Shown: positions 1 to 5,563 of the stretch, one piece after another
How positions within the stretch are numbered: position 1 is the stretch's first letter
Layout of the letters: each line of letters opens with the position of its first letter
Source of the DNA: Luteococcus sp043424415
Lineage (GTDB): Bacteria; Actinomycetota; Actinomycetes; Propionibacteriales; Propionibacteriaceae
Reading direction: 5' to 3'
Assembly (NCBI RefSeq): GCF_043424415.1
Contig: NZ_JBHWOO010000085.1
Span: 1 to 12,676, forward strand
Length of the DNA: 12,676 nt
The notes under the pieces: model-generated
Told to the model about the DNA's origin: nothing
Seen by the model: only the letters and a program-made list of their open reading frames with translations
Databases searched by the model: none
Program-made: the position numbers and the translations under genes

Positions 1-23
1 TCGTCCAACTGCGCCATAGCCCC
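1..23 (-). tRNA. 5' end of a second tRNA gene, cut by the window edge (possibly tRNA-Ala)
   Basis: On the minus strand this reads as the first 23 nt of a tRNA: a 7-nt acceptor arm GGGGCTA, TG linker, D-stem GCGC and the start of a D-loop. Positions 5-24 are identical to positions 144-163, the corresponding part of the complete tRNA-Ala next door, but the D-loop differs after that. The anticodon lies outside the window, so the isotype cannot be read. A shared acceptor strand makes another alanine tRNA plausible, no more. Confidence 0.6.
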
Positions 24-71
24 AAAGGTCTTGCTCTTGGGTACTGCTTTCACTGCTGCCGGTCGTGCTTC

Positions 72-87
72 GAGTACCGCGGTACTC
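72..87 (-). terminator. Perfect 16-bp palindrome just 3' of tRNA-Ala
   Basis: GAGTACCGCGGTACTC is a perfect palindrome starting 3 nt after the tRNA-Ala discriminator base. As RNA it folds into a 6-bp stem with a CGCG loop. There is no U-tract, so it may be a weak hairpin terminator or a processing signal. Its position directly behind the mature 3' end is the main argument for function. Confidence 0.35.
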
Positions 88-89
88 AG

Positions 90-162
90 TGGAGCTAAGG
101 GGATTCGAACCCCTGGCCTCTTCCATGCCATGGAAGCGCGCTACCAACTGCGCCATAGCCCC
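90..162 (-). tRNA. tRNA-Ala (anticodon GGC)
   Basis: The minus strand folds into a complete 73-nt cloverleaf: acceptor GGGGCTA/TAGCTCC, D-stem GCGC/GCGC, anticodon stem CTTCC/GGAAG with loop ATGGCAT, T-stem AGGGG/CCCCT with loop TTCGAAT. The anticodon is GGC, decoding GCC and GCU. The acceptor contains the G3-U70 wobble pair, the classic alanine identity element, and the discriminator is A73. CCA is not encoded after it and would be added enzymatically. It follows the phosphatase gene by 49 nt and has a candidate promoter inside that gene's 3' end. Confidence 0.97.
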
Positions 163-178
163 AGATGGGAGTCGATTT

Positions 179-194
179 GGCACCTTCCGGCGCC
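179..194 (-). terminator. Short hairpin between the phosphatase gene and tRNA-Ala
   Basis: On the minus strand, GGCGCC and GGTGCC form a 6-bp stem (one G-U pair) closed by a GGAA tetraloop of the stable GNRA class, followed by AAATC. It could end the nadD-rsfS-phosphatase transcript or lie in the tRNA precursor leader. It lacks a U-tract. Confidence 0.3.
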
Positions 195-208
195 TGACGA
201 CTGGTGAA

Positions 209-237
209 ACTTTACACTCCCACAACGGGTGGCGCAA
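209..237 (-). promoter_or_regulatory. Candidate sigma-A-type promoter for tRNA-Ala
   Basis: On the minus strand TTGCGC (237-232) and TAAAGT (214-209) are separated by 17 nt, the standard spacing for a housekeeping promoter. The -10 box overlaps the phosphatase stop codon. The expected start is near 202, giving a leader of about 40 nt before the mature tRNA 5' end at 162. Found by eye only. Confidence 0.4.
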
Positions 238-874
238 CTTGGGCCACCCGGTTGTAGGCCTCCAGCCGCCACGGGCGACCAGCGCCCCGCACCAGCACCG
301 ACCAGCCACAATTGGAGACCGGCCCGAGCTGCCAGCTGTGCGCGAAGTCCCATCCCAACAGGTAGCCCGTGGCCATCCGGAGGGCCAGGCCGTGGGAGGC
401 CACCAGCACGGTGCTGCCCTCATGGCGACCGGCAAGTTCCTCAAGGGCAGCGCGCATCCGCAGGCCGACCTCGTGCGAGGTCTCCCCTTCGCTCGAACGG
501 CGAAAGTCGCGCCCCTCCCGCAGGGCCTCGGCGAAGGACGGGTCGCGCTCGGCCATCTCGGCGCCGGTCAGGCCACCCCAGCTGCCCACGTTGATCTCGC
601 GCAGCCGCTCGTCCAGCCCCACCGGGAGCCCGAACAACTGCCCCACCGTCTCGGCGGTCTCACGTGCCCGCTGAAGGTCAGAGGAGTAGATCACCTCGGG
701 CGCCAGCTGCGCCACCTGCGGCGCGGCGAGGGCAGCCTGCTCCCGGCCCGTCTGGTTCATGCCCACGTCGAGCTGGCCCTGGAAGCGACCCTCGACATTC
801 CAGTCGGTCTGTCCGTGGCGCAGCAGCACGAGCCGGGTGACCGGCCCGGTGTCGTGCACGATGCTCGAGGTCAC
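212..874 (-). CDS. Histidine phosphatase family protein (phosphoglycerate mutase-like; possible glucosyl-3-phosphoglycerate phosphatase)
   Basis: This 220-residue protein belongs to the histidine phosphatase superfamily. The signature R19-H20-G21 followed by QTDWN supplies the phospho-accepting histidine. R69, E93 and the second histidine H161 (in ASHG) complete the usual catalytic pocket, and NxxGRxQG-type sequence follows the first motif. There is no signal peptide, so it should be cytosolic. The start is GTG at 874, preceded by GAGCAGG and lying 15 nt after the rsfS stop. The position directly behind nadD and rsfS matches Rv2419c of M. tuberculosis, which removes phosphate from glucosyl-3-phosphoglycerate. 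By synteny this protein may do the same, but the family is broad and general phosphatase activity is equally possible. No glucosyl-3-phosphoglycerate synthase is visible here. Confidence 0.9.
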   Translation of the reverse strand: MTSSIVHDTGPVTRLVLLRHGQTDWNVEGRFQGQLDVGMNQTGREQAALAAPQVAQLAPEVIYSSDLQRARETAETVGQLFGLPVGLDERLREINVGSWGGLTGAEMAERDPSFAEALREGRDFRRSSEGETSHEVGLRMRAALEELAGRHEGSTVLVASHGLALRMATGYLLGWDFAHSWQLGPVSNCGWSVLVRGAGRPWRLEAYNRVAQVAPPVVGV

Positions 875-878
875 CCTG

Positions 879-898
879 CTCAGTCCTGCTCAGTCCTG
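879..898. repeat. Tandem 10-bp duplication at the rsfS/phosphatase junction
   Basis: The unit CTCAGTCCTG occurs twice head to tail. It spans the rsfS stop codon and the region just upstream of the phosphatase GTG. On the minus strand each copy carries a GAGCAGG-like, ribosome-binding-site-like string. Loss of one copy would leave the rsfS stop intact and change only the spacing. Confidence 0.7.
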
Positions 899-1264
899 CT
901 CGGGCTGGTCGAGGTCGAGGTCGATCCGGGGGCAGTCCTTCCACAGCCGTTCCAGTGAGTAGAGCTCACGCTCCTCGGTGTGCTGCACGTGCACCACCAC
1001 GTCGAGGTAGTCCAGGAGCACCCACCGGTTCTCCCGGTCGCCCTCGCGGCGGGTCGGCCTCACCTGCTGCTCCAGCAACTTCTCCTCGACACCGTCGACG
1101 ATGGCGCCCACCTGGCGCTCATTGGGGGCACTGGCCACCAGGAAGATGTCGGTGATGGCCAGCTGCTCGCTCACGTCGAAGGCGACGATGTCACTGCCGA
1201 GCTTGTCCGCCGCCGCCTGGGCGGCGATCCTTGCGGTGCTGATGGCCTGGTCGGTTGCGCTCAC
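890..1264 (-). CDS. rsfS: Ribosome silencing factor RsfS (Iojap/DUF143 family)
   Basis: The 124-residue product matches RsfS, which binds protein uL14 of the large subunit and blocks joining of the 30S subunit, lowering translation during starvation. The family features are clear: D(39)-IF-LVASAPNERQV in the N-terminal part, then RWVLLDYLDVVVHV (80-93) and the ExRELYSLERLW block (98-108). It starts with GTG at 1264, and its GTGA overlaps the nadD TGA stop by 4 bases, implying translational coupling. Family members run about 110-130 residues, so the length is normal. The last 15 residues are acidic and poorly conserved. The nadD-rsfS pairing is widespread in bacteria. Confidence 0.96.
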   Translation of the reverse strand: MSATDQAISTARIAAQAAADKLGSDIVAFDVSEQLAITDIFLVASAPNERQVGAIVDGVEEKLLEQQVRPTRREGDRENRWVLLDYLDVVVHVQHTEERELYSLERLWKDCPRIDLDLDQPEQD

Positions 1265-2004
1265 GCGGGCTCCTCGTCCTTCTTCAGTCGTTCGATCTCA
1301 CGAGCGGCGCGCTCGCCGAGCTCGTCGGGGGTGGCACCGGTGTCGATGGGCTCGGGCCGGGCCTGCGTCGCTGCGTAGAGACCACGCTTGACGATGTACT
1401 GCACGATGCCGTCGGGCACCAGGTACCAGATGGGAAGCCCCTCGCCGATGCGCTTGCGGCAGTCGGTGGAGCTGATCGCCATCGCGGGGACCTCCAGCAG
1501 GGTGACCTTGTCATCGGGCAGGTGGGAGATGTCCTCCTCGCCCAGGGCCACGCCTGGACGGCTCACGCCGATGAAGTGCGCCAGCGTGAACAGCTCGTCG
1601 ACACCACGCCAGGTGAGGATCTTGGCCAGGGCATCAGCGCCGGTGATGAAGAACAGGTCCACCTGGTCGCCGCGCAGCCGGCGAAGGTCGCGCAAGGTGT
1701 CGACCGTCACGGTGTCGCCAGGGCGGTCGATGTCCACCCGGGACACGCTGAACTGTGGATTGGAGGCGGTGGCGATCACCGTCATCAGGTACCGGTCCTC
1801 CGCCATGGAGACCTCCCGGCCCTTCTTCTGCCACGGCACGCCCGTGGGCACGAAGACCACCTCGTCGAGCCCGAAACGAGCAGCGACCTCGCTGGCGGCC
1901 ACCAGGTGACCGTGATGGATCGGGTCGAAGGTGCCGCCCATCACCCCCAGCCGCCACCGTCGATCGGTGGGCGCGTGGGCGATGCCGAAGGTCTCGTCAG
2001 CCAC
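1261..2004 (-). CDS. nadD: Nicotinate-nucleotide adenylyltransferase NadD
   Basis: NadD joins ATP and nicotinate mononucleotide to give deamido-NAD, the shared step of de novo and salvage NAD synthesis. The nucleotidyltransferase motif GGTFDPIHHGHL (23-34) contains the ATP-binding histidines, and ISSTDCRKRI (178-187) is the C-terminal ATP-binding motif. FFITGADAL (118-126) and SRPG (148-151) are also family blocks. I choose GTG at 2004 (247 residues): codons from there end mostly in G or C, whereas the in-frame extension to 2100 has about half A/T-ending codons and looks non-coding. A shorter start at ATG 1941, next to GGTFDP, resembles the mycobacterial protein and cannot be excluded. No strong ribosome-binding site is visible. 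The C-terminal ~35 residues are a charged tail. Confidence 0.95.
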   Translation of the reverse strand: MADETFGIAHAPTDRRWRLGVMGGTFDPIHHGHLVAASEVAARFGLDEVVFVPTGVPWQKKGREVSMAEDRYLMTVIATASNPQFSVSRVDIDRPGDTVTVDTLRDLRRLRGDQVDLFFITGADALAKILTWRGVDELFTLAHFIGVSRPGVALGEEDISHLPDDKVTLLEVPAMAISSTDCRKRIGEGLPIWYLVPDGIVQYIVKRGLYAATQARPEPIDTGATPDELGERAAREIERLKKDEEPA

Positions 2005-2012
2005 GCGGCTGA

Positions 2013-2135
2013 TCAGCAGTGGGGGCGATTGCCGCCCACATTCAACAGGAAGGCGAGGGCCACCAGGAACATCACCATCGCGACCGCGCCAGCGATCCAC
2101 GTGGGCAGGGAGCTTTCAAGCAGAACCATGGACAT
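2013..2135 (-). CDS. Small single-pass membrane peptide (40 aa), hypothetical
   Basis: The space between proA and nadD holds an ATG-started ORF of 40 codons. Its product begins MSMVLLESS, then has one hydrophobic stretch (about residues 14-32, from WIAGAVAMVMFLVALAFLL), ending in a short polar tail NVGGNRPHC. About 33 of the 39 codons after the start end in G or C, as in the neighbouring true genes, while the overlapping nadD-frame extension does not show this. It starts 19 nt after the proA stop, and its own stop is 8 nt before the nadD GTG, so it fits neatly as an operon member. The ribosome-binding site is weak (AGG 9 nt upstream). A second ATG lies at 2129. I do not recognise the family, and no function can be assigned. 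Confidence 0.6.
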   Translation of the reverse strand: MSMVLLESSLPTWIAGAVAMVMFLVALAFLLNVGGNRPHC

Positions 2136-2154
2136 GGGCAGAAGCCTAGCGGAC

Positions 2155-3405
2155 TCAGGCCCTCACATGCCCCTGTCCTCGCACGACGTACTTGGTGGAG
2201 GTCATCTCTGCCAGCGCCATCGGCCCGCGGGCGTGCAGCTTCTGGGTGGAGATGCCGATCTCGGCCCCGAATCCGAACTCGCCACCGTCGACGAAGCGGC
2301 TGGAGGCATTGACCAGGACGGCAGCCGCGTCGACCGTGGAGACGAACCGGTCTGCGGTGACAAGGTTGCCCGTGATGATCGTCTCGGAGTGCCCGGAGCT
2401 GTGCGCCCGGATGTGGTCAACGGCCTCGTCCACGTCCGCAACGACGCGGGCCGCGAGGTCGAGCGAGAGGTATTCGGCGTCGTACTCCCCCGGCCCGGCG
2501 GGCACCACGCCCGGCTCCAGACAGGTGACGGACTCGTCGCCGTGCACGGTGACCCCGGCAGCGGTGAGGGCCTGGACCATCCGCGGGACGAAGGTCTCGG
2601 CCACCTTGCGGTGCACCAGCACCGTCTCGAGCGCATTGCACACGCTGGGGCGCTGGGTCTTGGCATTGAGCATGATCCGCAGGGCCATGTCCTGGTCGGC
2701 ATCCACGTCGACGAACAGGTGGCAGTTGCCGGTGCCGGTCTCGATCACGGGCACCGTCGAACCGGTGACGACCGCCTCGATCAGGCCCGCACCTCCACGG
2801 GGGATGAGGACGTCGACCAGCCCGCGGGCGGTCATCATCTCACCGGTCACCTCACGGCCCCCCTCCACCAGGTTGACGGTGTTCGGATCCAGGCCAACCT
2901 CTTCCAGCCCGTTGCGCAAGGCCGCCACGACCGTCCGGTTCGACTCCAGCGCCGAGGATGAGCCTCGCAGCAGGGCCGCATTGCCGCTCTTGAGGCAGAT
3001 GCCGGCAGCATCCGCGGTGACATTGGGGCGCGCCTCATAGATGATGCCCACCACTCCGAGCGGCACCCGCACCTGGCTGATCTGCAGCCCGTCCGGAGTG
3101 GAGAAACCGCGCAGCGTCTCACCGATCGGGTCGGCCAGCGCCGCCAGGTCCTGCAGCCCACGCGCCATCGCCTCGAGTCGGGCAGGGTCCAGTGCCAGCC
3201 GGTCGAGCATCGACTGCGCCGTGCCAGCAGCCTTGGCACGTTCGAGGTCGGCGGCATTGGCGTCGAGCACCTCGTCCTGGGCGGCCAGCAGGGCCGCGGC
3301 CATCGCATGCAGCGCCTGGTCCTTGCGGGATCGGGTGAGGCCGGCCAGGACGTGCGCGGCCTCGCGTGCCGCGCGGGCCTGGTCGTGGAAGTCGCTGTGG
3401 CTCAT
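2155..3405 (-). CDS. proA: Glutamate-5-semialdehyde dehydrogenase (gamma-glutamyl phosphate reductase) ProA
   Basis: ProA reduces gamma-glutamyl phosphate to glutamate-5-semialdehyde with NADPH, the second step of proline synthesis. At 416 residues it has the normal family length. Motifs seen are VPLGVVGIIYEARPNVT (114-130), KSGNAALLRG (139-148), IPRGG (201-205), the catalytic cysteine C256 inside NAKTQRPSVCNALE, and EFGFGAEIGISTQKLHARGP near the C-terminus. The ATG at 3405 is preceded by AGGA with 7-nt spacing. The same bases can also be read as a -10 box (TAGGAT, 3417-3412). The gene is divergent from the cyclodeaminase-family gene and separated from its usual partner proB by that gene. The small ORF and nadD follow closely, so it probably opens that operon. 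Confidence 0.97.
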   Translation of the reverse strand: MSHSDFHDQARAAREAAHVLAGLTRSRKDQALHAMAAALLAAQDEVLDANAADLERAKAAGTAQSMLDRLALDPARLEAMARGLQDLAALADPIGETLRGFSTPDGLQISQVRVPLGVVGIIYEARPNVTADAAGICLKSGNAALLRGSSSALESNRTVVAALRNGLEEVGLDPNTVNLVEGGREVTGEMMTARGLVDVLIPRGGAGLIEAVVTGSTVPVIETGTGNCHLFVDVDADQDMALRIMLNAKTQRPSVCNALETVLVHRKVAETFVPRMVQALTAAGVTVHGDESVTCLEPGVVPAGPGEYDAEYLSLDLAARVVADVDEAVDHIRAHSSGHSETIITGNLVTADRFVSTVDAAAVLVNASSRFVDGGEFGFGAEIGISTQKLHARGPMALAEMTSTKYVVRGQGHVRA

Positions 3406-3417
3406 GCAGGGATCCTA
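3406..3417 (-). promoter_or_regulatory. proA start region: -10-like box or ribosome-binding site
   Basis: TAGGAT (3417-3412, minus strand) fits the actinobacterial TANNNT -10 pattern and ends 6 nt before the proA ATG, the geometry of a leaderless transcript. The same stretch contains AGGA at an ideal Shine-Dalgarno distance of 7 nt. No good -35 box stands out. Only one of the two readings needs to be right, and the sequence does not decide between them. Confidence 0.3.
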
Positions 3418-3445
3418 GTCGGGCTGGACAGGCACCTCTGGGCTT

Positions 3446-3480
3446 GGACAGTGTGGTGGACATGCGCCACGACACTGTCC
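3446..3480. promoter_or_regulatory. 35-bp near-perfect palindrome over the start codon of the cyclodeaminase-family gene
   Basis: The arms are GGACAGTGT and ACACTGTCC (9 bp), one G/G mismatch, then GTGG and CCAC (4 bp), around a 7-nt centre that contains the ATG at 3462-3464. Thirteen of 14 arm positions pair. As DNA it could be an operator between the divergent proA and cyclodeaminase genes. As RNA it would put the start codon in the loop of a long hairpin. The motif TGGACA also occurs as a direct repeat at 3425, 3445 and 3457. Confidence 0.6.
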
Positions 3481-4418
3481 CCGCACGCTTCCTCAGCGAA
3501 GCCCAGGTGGAGCACCTGCTGCCCGATCCGCTCATCGCAGTGGCGCTGGCCCGCCGGGCACTGCTCGCGCGCGCCGATGGCACGGCCCAGGTGCCACCCA
3601 AGCCGACCATCCAGCTGGCCGGCGCCGGCTTCGCCAATGCCATGCCCGCCGCGATCCTCGAGGAGGGACTCGTGGGGGCCAAGTGGGTCTCCATCGTCCC
3701 CGACAACCCGGGCCGTGGCCTCGCCACCGCCCAGGGCCTGCTCTTCCTCGTCGACGCCGGGACCGGTGCGCTGCGCTGCATCATGCAGGCCGGTGCCCTG
3801 ACCGCGCTGCGCACCGCTGCCGTCACCGGTGCCTGTCTGGACGCCCTCGCGCGTCGTGACGAGACCGTCTGCTTCCTCGGCACCGGCGAGCAGGCACGCT
3901 CACACCTGGCGGTCCTGGACGCGCTGGGGTTCACCGACGTGCTGGTCTGGGGGCGTCGCCCCGAGGCACTCGACGAACTCTCCGACTGGGCCGCCAAGAC
4001 CTTGTCCACGCTGCGCCCCCGCATGGCCACGGACCGCGAAGATGCCGTGGCCGCCTCGTCGGTGCTGGTCACAGGACTGTCCATCGGACTGGAGGGGACC
4101 CGCCTCGACCCCGACCTGGTGAGACCGGAAGCACTCCTCCTGCCGCTGGACTACGCCAGCTGCATCGGGCCGGACCTGGCCCGCACGGCCCGGCTCGTCA
4201 GTGACGACGTGGAACAGTTCCGTGCACTCGCCCCCACGAAACTCTCGCCGGACTACCCACTGCCCTCGGACTTCACCGGCACGGCCCTGAGCCAGCCCCG
4301 CGGCACCGGCAGGTTGCTGTGCCAGAACCTGGGCAATGGCAGCAGCGACCTGGTGATCGCCGGCCACGTGGCATCAGCTGCCGAAGCCGCTGGTGTCGGC
4401 ACACTACTGCCCTCCTGA
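3462..4418 (+). CDS. Ornithine cyclodeaminase/mu-crystallin family protein
   Basis: The 318-residue protein is an NAD(P)-dependent member of the ornithine cyclodeaminase/mu-crystallin family. Visible family features are the lysine in GAKWVS (K74), the block DAGTGALRCI...ALTALRTAAVTG (98-122) with R117, a Rossmann glycine motif LGTGEQAR (139-146), an aspartate at LPLD (D230) where the catalytic acid is expected, and a C-terminal NGSSDLVIAG block. It sits between proB and proA on the opposite strand, so conversion of ornithine to proline, or reduction of a cyclic imine such as pyrroline-2-carboxylate, is a reasonable guess. The family also includes alanine dehydrogenases and siderophore enzymes, so the substrate is open. 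ATG 3462 is chosen by alignment. GTG 3453 and 3456 are in-frame alternatives, and none has a clear ribosome-binding site. It converges on proB with 29 nt between stops. Confidence 0.88.
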   Translation: MRHDTVPARFLSEAQVEHLLPDPLIAVALARRALLARADGTAQVPPKPTIQLAGAGFANAMPAAILEEGLVGAKWVSIVPDNPGRGLATAQGLLFLVDAGTGALRCIMQAGALTALRTAAVTGACLDALARRDETVCFLGTGEQARSHLAVLDALGFTDVLVWGRRPEALDELSDWAAKTLSTLRPRMATDREDAVAASSVLVTGLSIGLEGTRLDPDLVRPEALLLPLDYASCIGPDLARTARLVSDDVEQFRALAPTKLSPDYPLPSDFTGTALSQPRGTGRLLCQNLGNGSSDLVIAGHVASAAEAAGVGTLLPS

Positions 4419-4447
4419 GTCGCGCAGGACGGGTCGCAGTGCAACGG

Positions 4448-5563
4448 TCAGCGAGGACGGCGCAGCACCGCGAGCACGTCGCGGTGCACCACCTCCCGCT
4501 CGAACTGGGCTCCCAGGTGCTCGGCGAGCTCCTGGCTGTGGCGTCCGAGCATCTCAGGCAGCTCGTGGCTGCTGAAACCGACCAGGCCACGGGCCACCAC
4601 CTTGCCCACCGGTGAGACCAGGTCGACCGGGTCGCCGGCCACGAAATCCCCTTCGACGGCCGTGACCCCTGCCGCGAGCAGGGAGGCCTTGCGCTGGGTG
4701 ACGGCCGCCACCGCGCCCTCGTCGAGCAGCAGCCGGCCCCTGGCACTGGTGGCATGGGCCAGCCACAGCAGGCGGCGCGGCCGAGGCCGGCCGACGGCTG
4801 CGAAAACCGTTCCGACATCCTCCCCAGCCAATGCGGGCCTGGCCTGGTCGGCGCGCGCCAGCACAACGGGAATCCCCGCACCAGAGGCGATCCGGGCCGC
4901 CTGCAGTTTGGTGGTCATCCCACCACTGCCGATCGACGTGCCGGACTTGTGGGTGTCCACCTCCAGCAGGTCAACGTCGCTGACCTCGACGATGCGCTGC
5001 GATCCCGGATCGTCGGGGTGCGCGGTGTAGAGGCCGTCGACATCGCTGAGCAGCACCAGGGCGTCGGCGCGCACCTGCTGGGCCACCAGGGCAGCCAGAC
5101 GGTCATTGTCACCGAAGGTGATCTCGTGGGTGGCCACGGTGTCGTTCTCGTTGACGATCGGCACCGCCTGGTGGCGCAGCAGGGTCTCCAGCGTGCGGCG
5201 GGCATTGCGGTAGGTGTTCATGCGGGTCAGGTCATCGACGGTGAGCAGCACCTGCCCGACCCGCAGGCCGTGCTGGCCGAAGCGCTGGGTGTACTCGTGC
5301 ATCAACAGCCCTTGGCCCACCGAGGCGGCGGCCTGTTGGGTGGCCAGGTCACGGGGGCGGTGCGTGAGACCGAGCGGGGCCAGGCCGGCGGCGATGGCGC
5401 CCGAGCTGATCAGGACGACCTGCGTGCCACGCGCCCGCACGTCCACCAGGGCATCGACCAGTCGCTGGACTCGGCCGGGGTCGATGCCACCCTCGGCGGT
5501 GGTCAGGGAGGACGAGCCCACCTTCACCACCACGCGCTGGGCCCCTCGCATGGCCTTGCGCAT
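4448..5563 (-). CDS. proB: Glutamate 5-kinase ProB (kinase plus PUA domain)
   Basis: ProB phosphorylates glutamate, the committed and usually proline-inhibited step of proline synthesis. The amino-acid kinase domain (about 1-255) shows VVVKVGSSSLT (11-21), ISSGAIAAG (52-60), VPIVNENDTVA (134-144), FGDNDRLAALVA (150-161), LLSDVDGLYT (171-180) and GSGGMTTKLQAA (212-223). A PUA domain follows (about 275-355), as in the long bacterial form. The total of 371 residues is typical. Its ATG overlaps the obg stop by one base (TGATG), and AGGAGG lies just upstream within obg, so translation is probably coupled to Obg. No terminator is obvious in the 29-nt space to the convergent gene. Confidence 0.97.
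   Translation of the reverse strand: MRKAMRGAQRVVVKVGSSSLTTAEGGIDPGRVQRLVDALVDVRARGTQVVLISSGAIAAGLAPLGLTHRPRDLATQQAAASVGQGLLMHEYTQRFGQHGLRVGQVLLTVDDLTRMNTYRNARRTLETLLRHQAVPIVNENDTVATHEITFGDNDRLAALVAQQVRADALVLLSDVDGLYTAHPDDPGSQRIVEVSDVDLLEVDTHKSGTSIGSGGMTTKLQAARIASGAGIPVVLARADQARPALAGEDVGTVFAAVGRPRPRRLLWLAHATSARGRLLLDEGAVAAVTQRKASLLAAGVTAVEGDFVAGDPVDLVSPVGKVVARGLVGFSSHELPEMLGRHSQELAEHLGAQFEREVVHRDVLAVLRRPR

Noticed and set aside
2005..2100. N-terminal extension of NadD to a GTG at 2100
   Set aside because: About half the codons there end in A or T, unlike real genes nearby, and the stretch overlaps a better-scoring small ORF in another frame.
1255..2961. A 568-codon plus-strand frame opposite nadD and proA
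   Set aside because: It crosses two well-supported minus-strand genes and the gap between them, with no domain and no start signal; antisense shadow.
3119..4084. A 321-codon minus-strand frame opposite the cyclodeaminase-family gene
   Set aside because: It overlaps proA out of frame and is Ser/Arg/Ala-rich with no domain. The plus-strand gene has clear family motifs.
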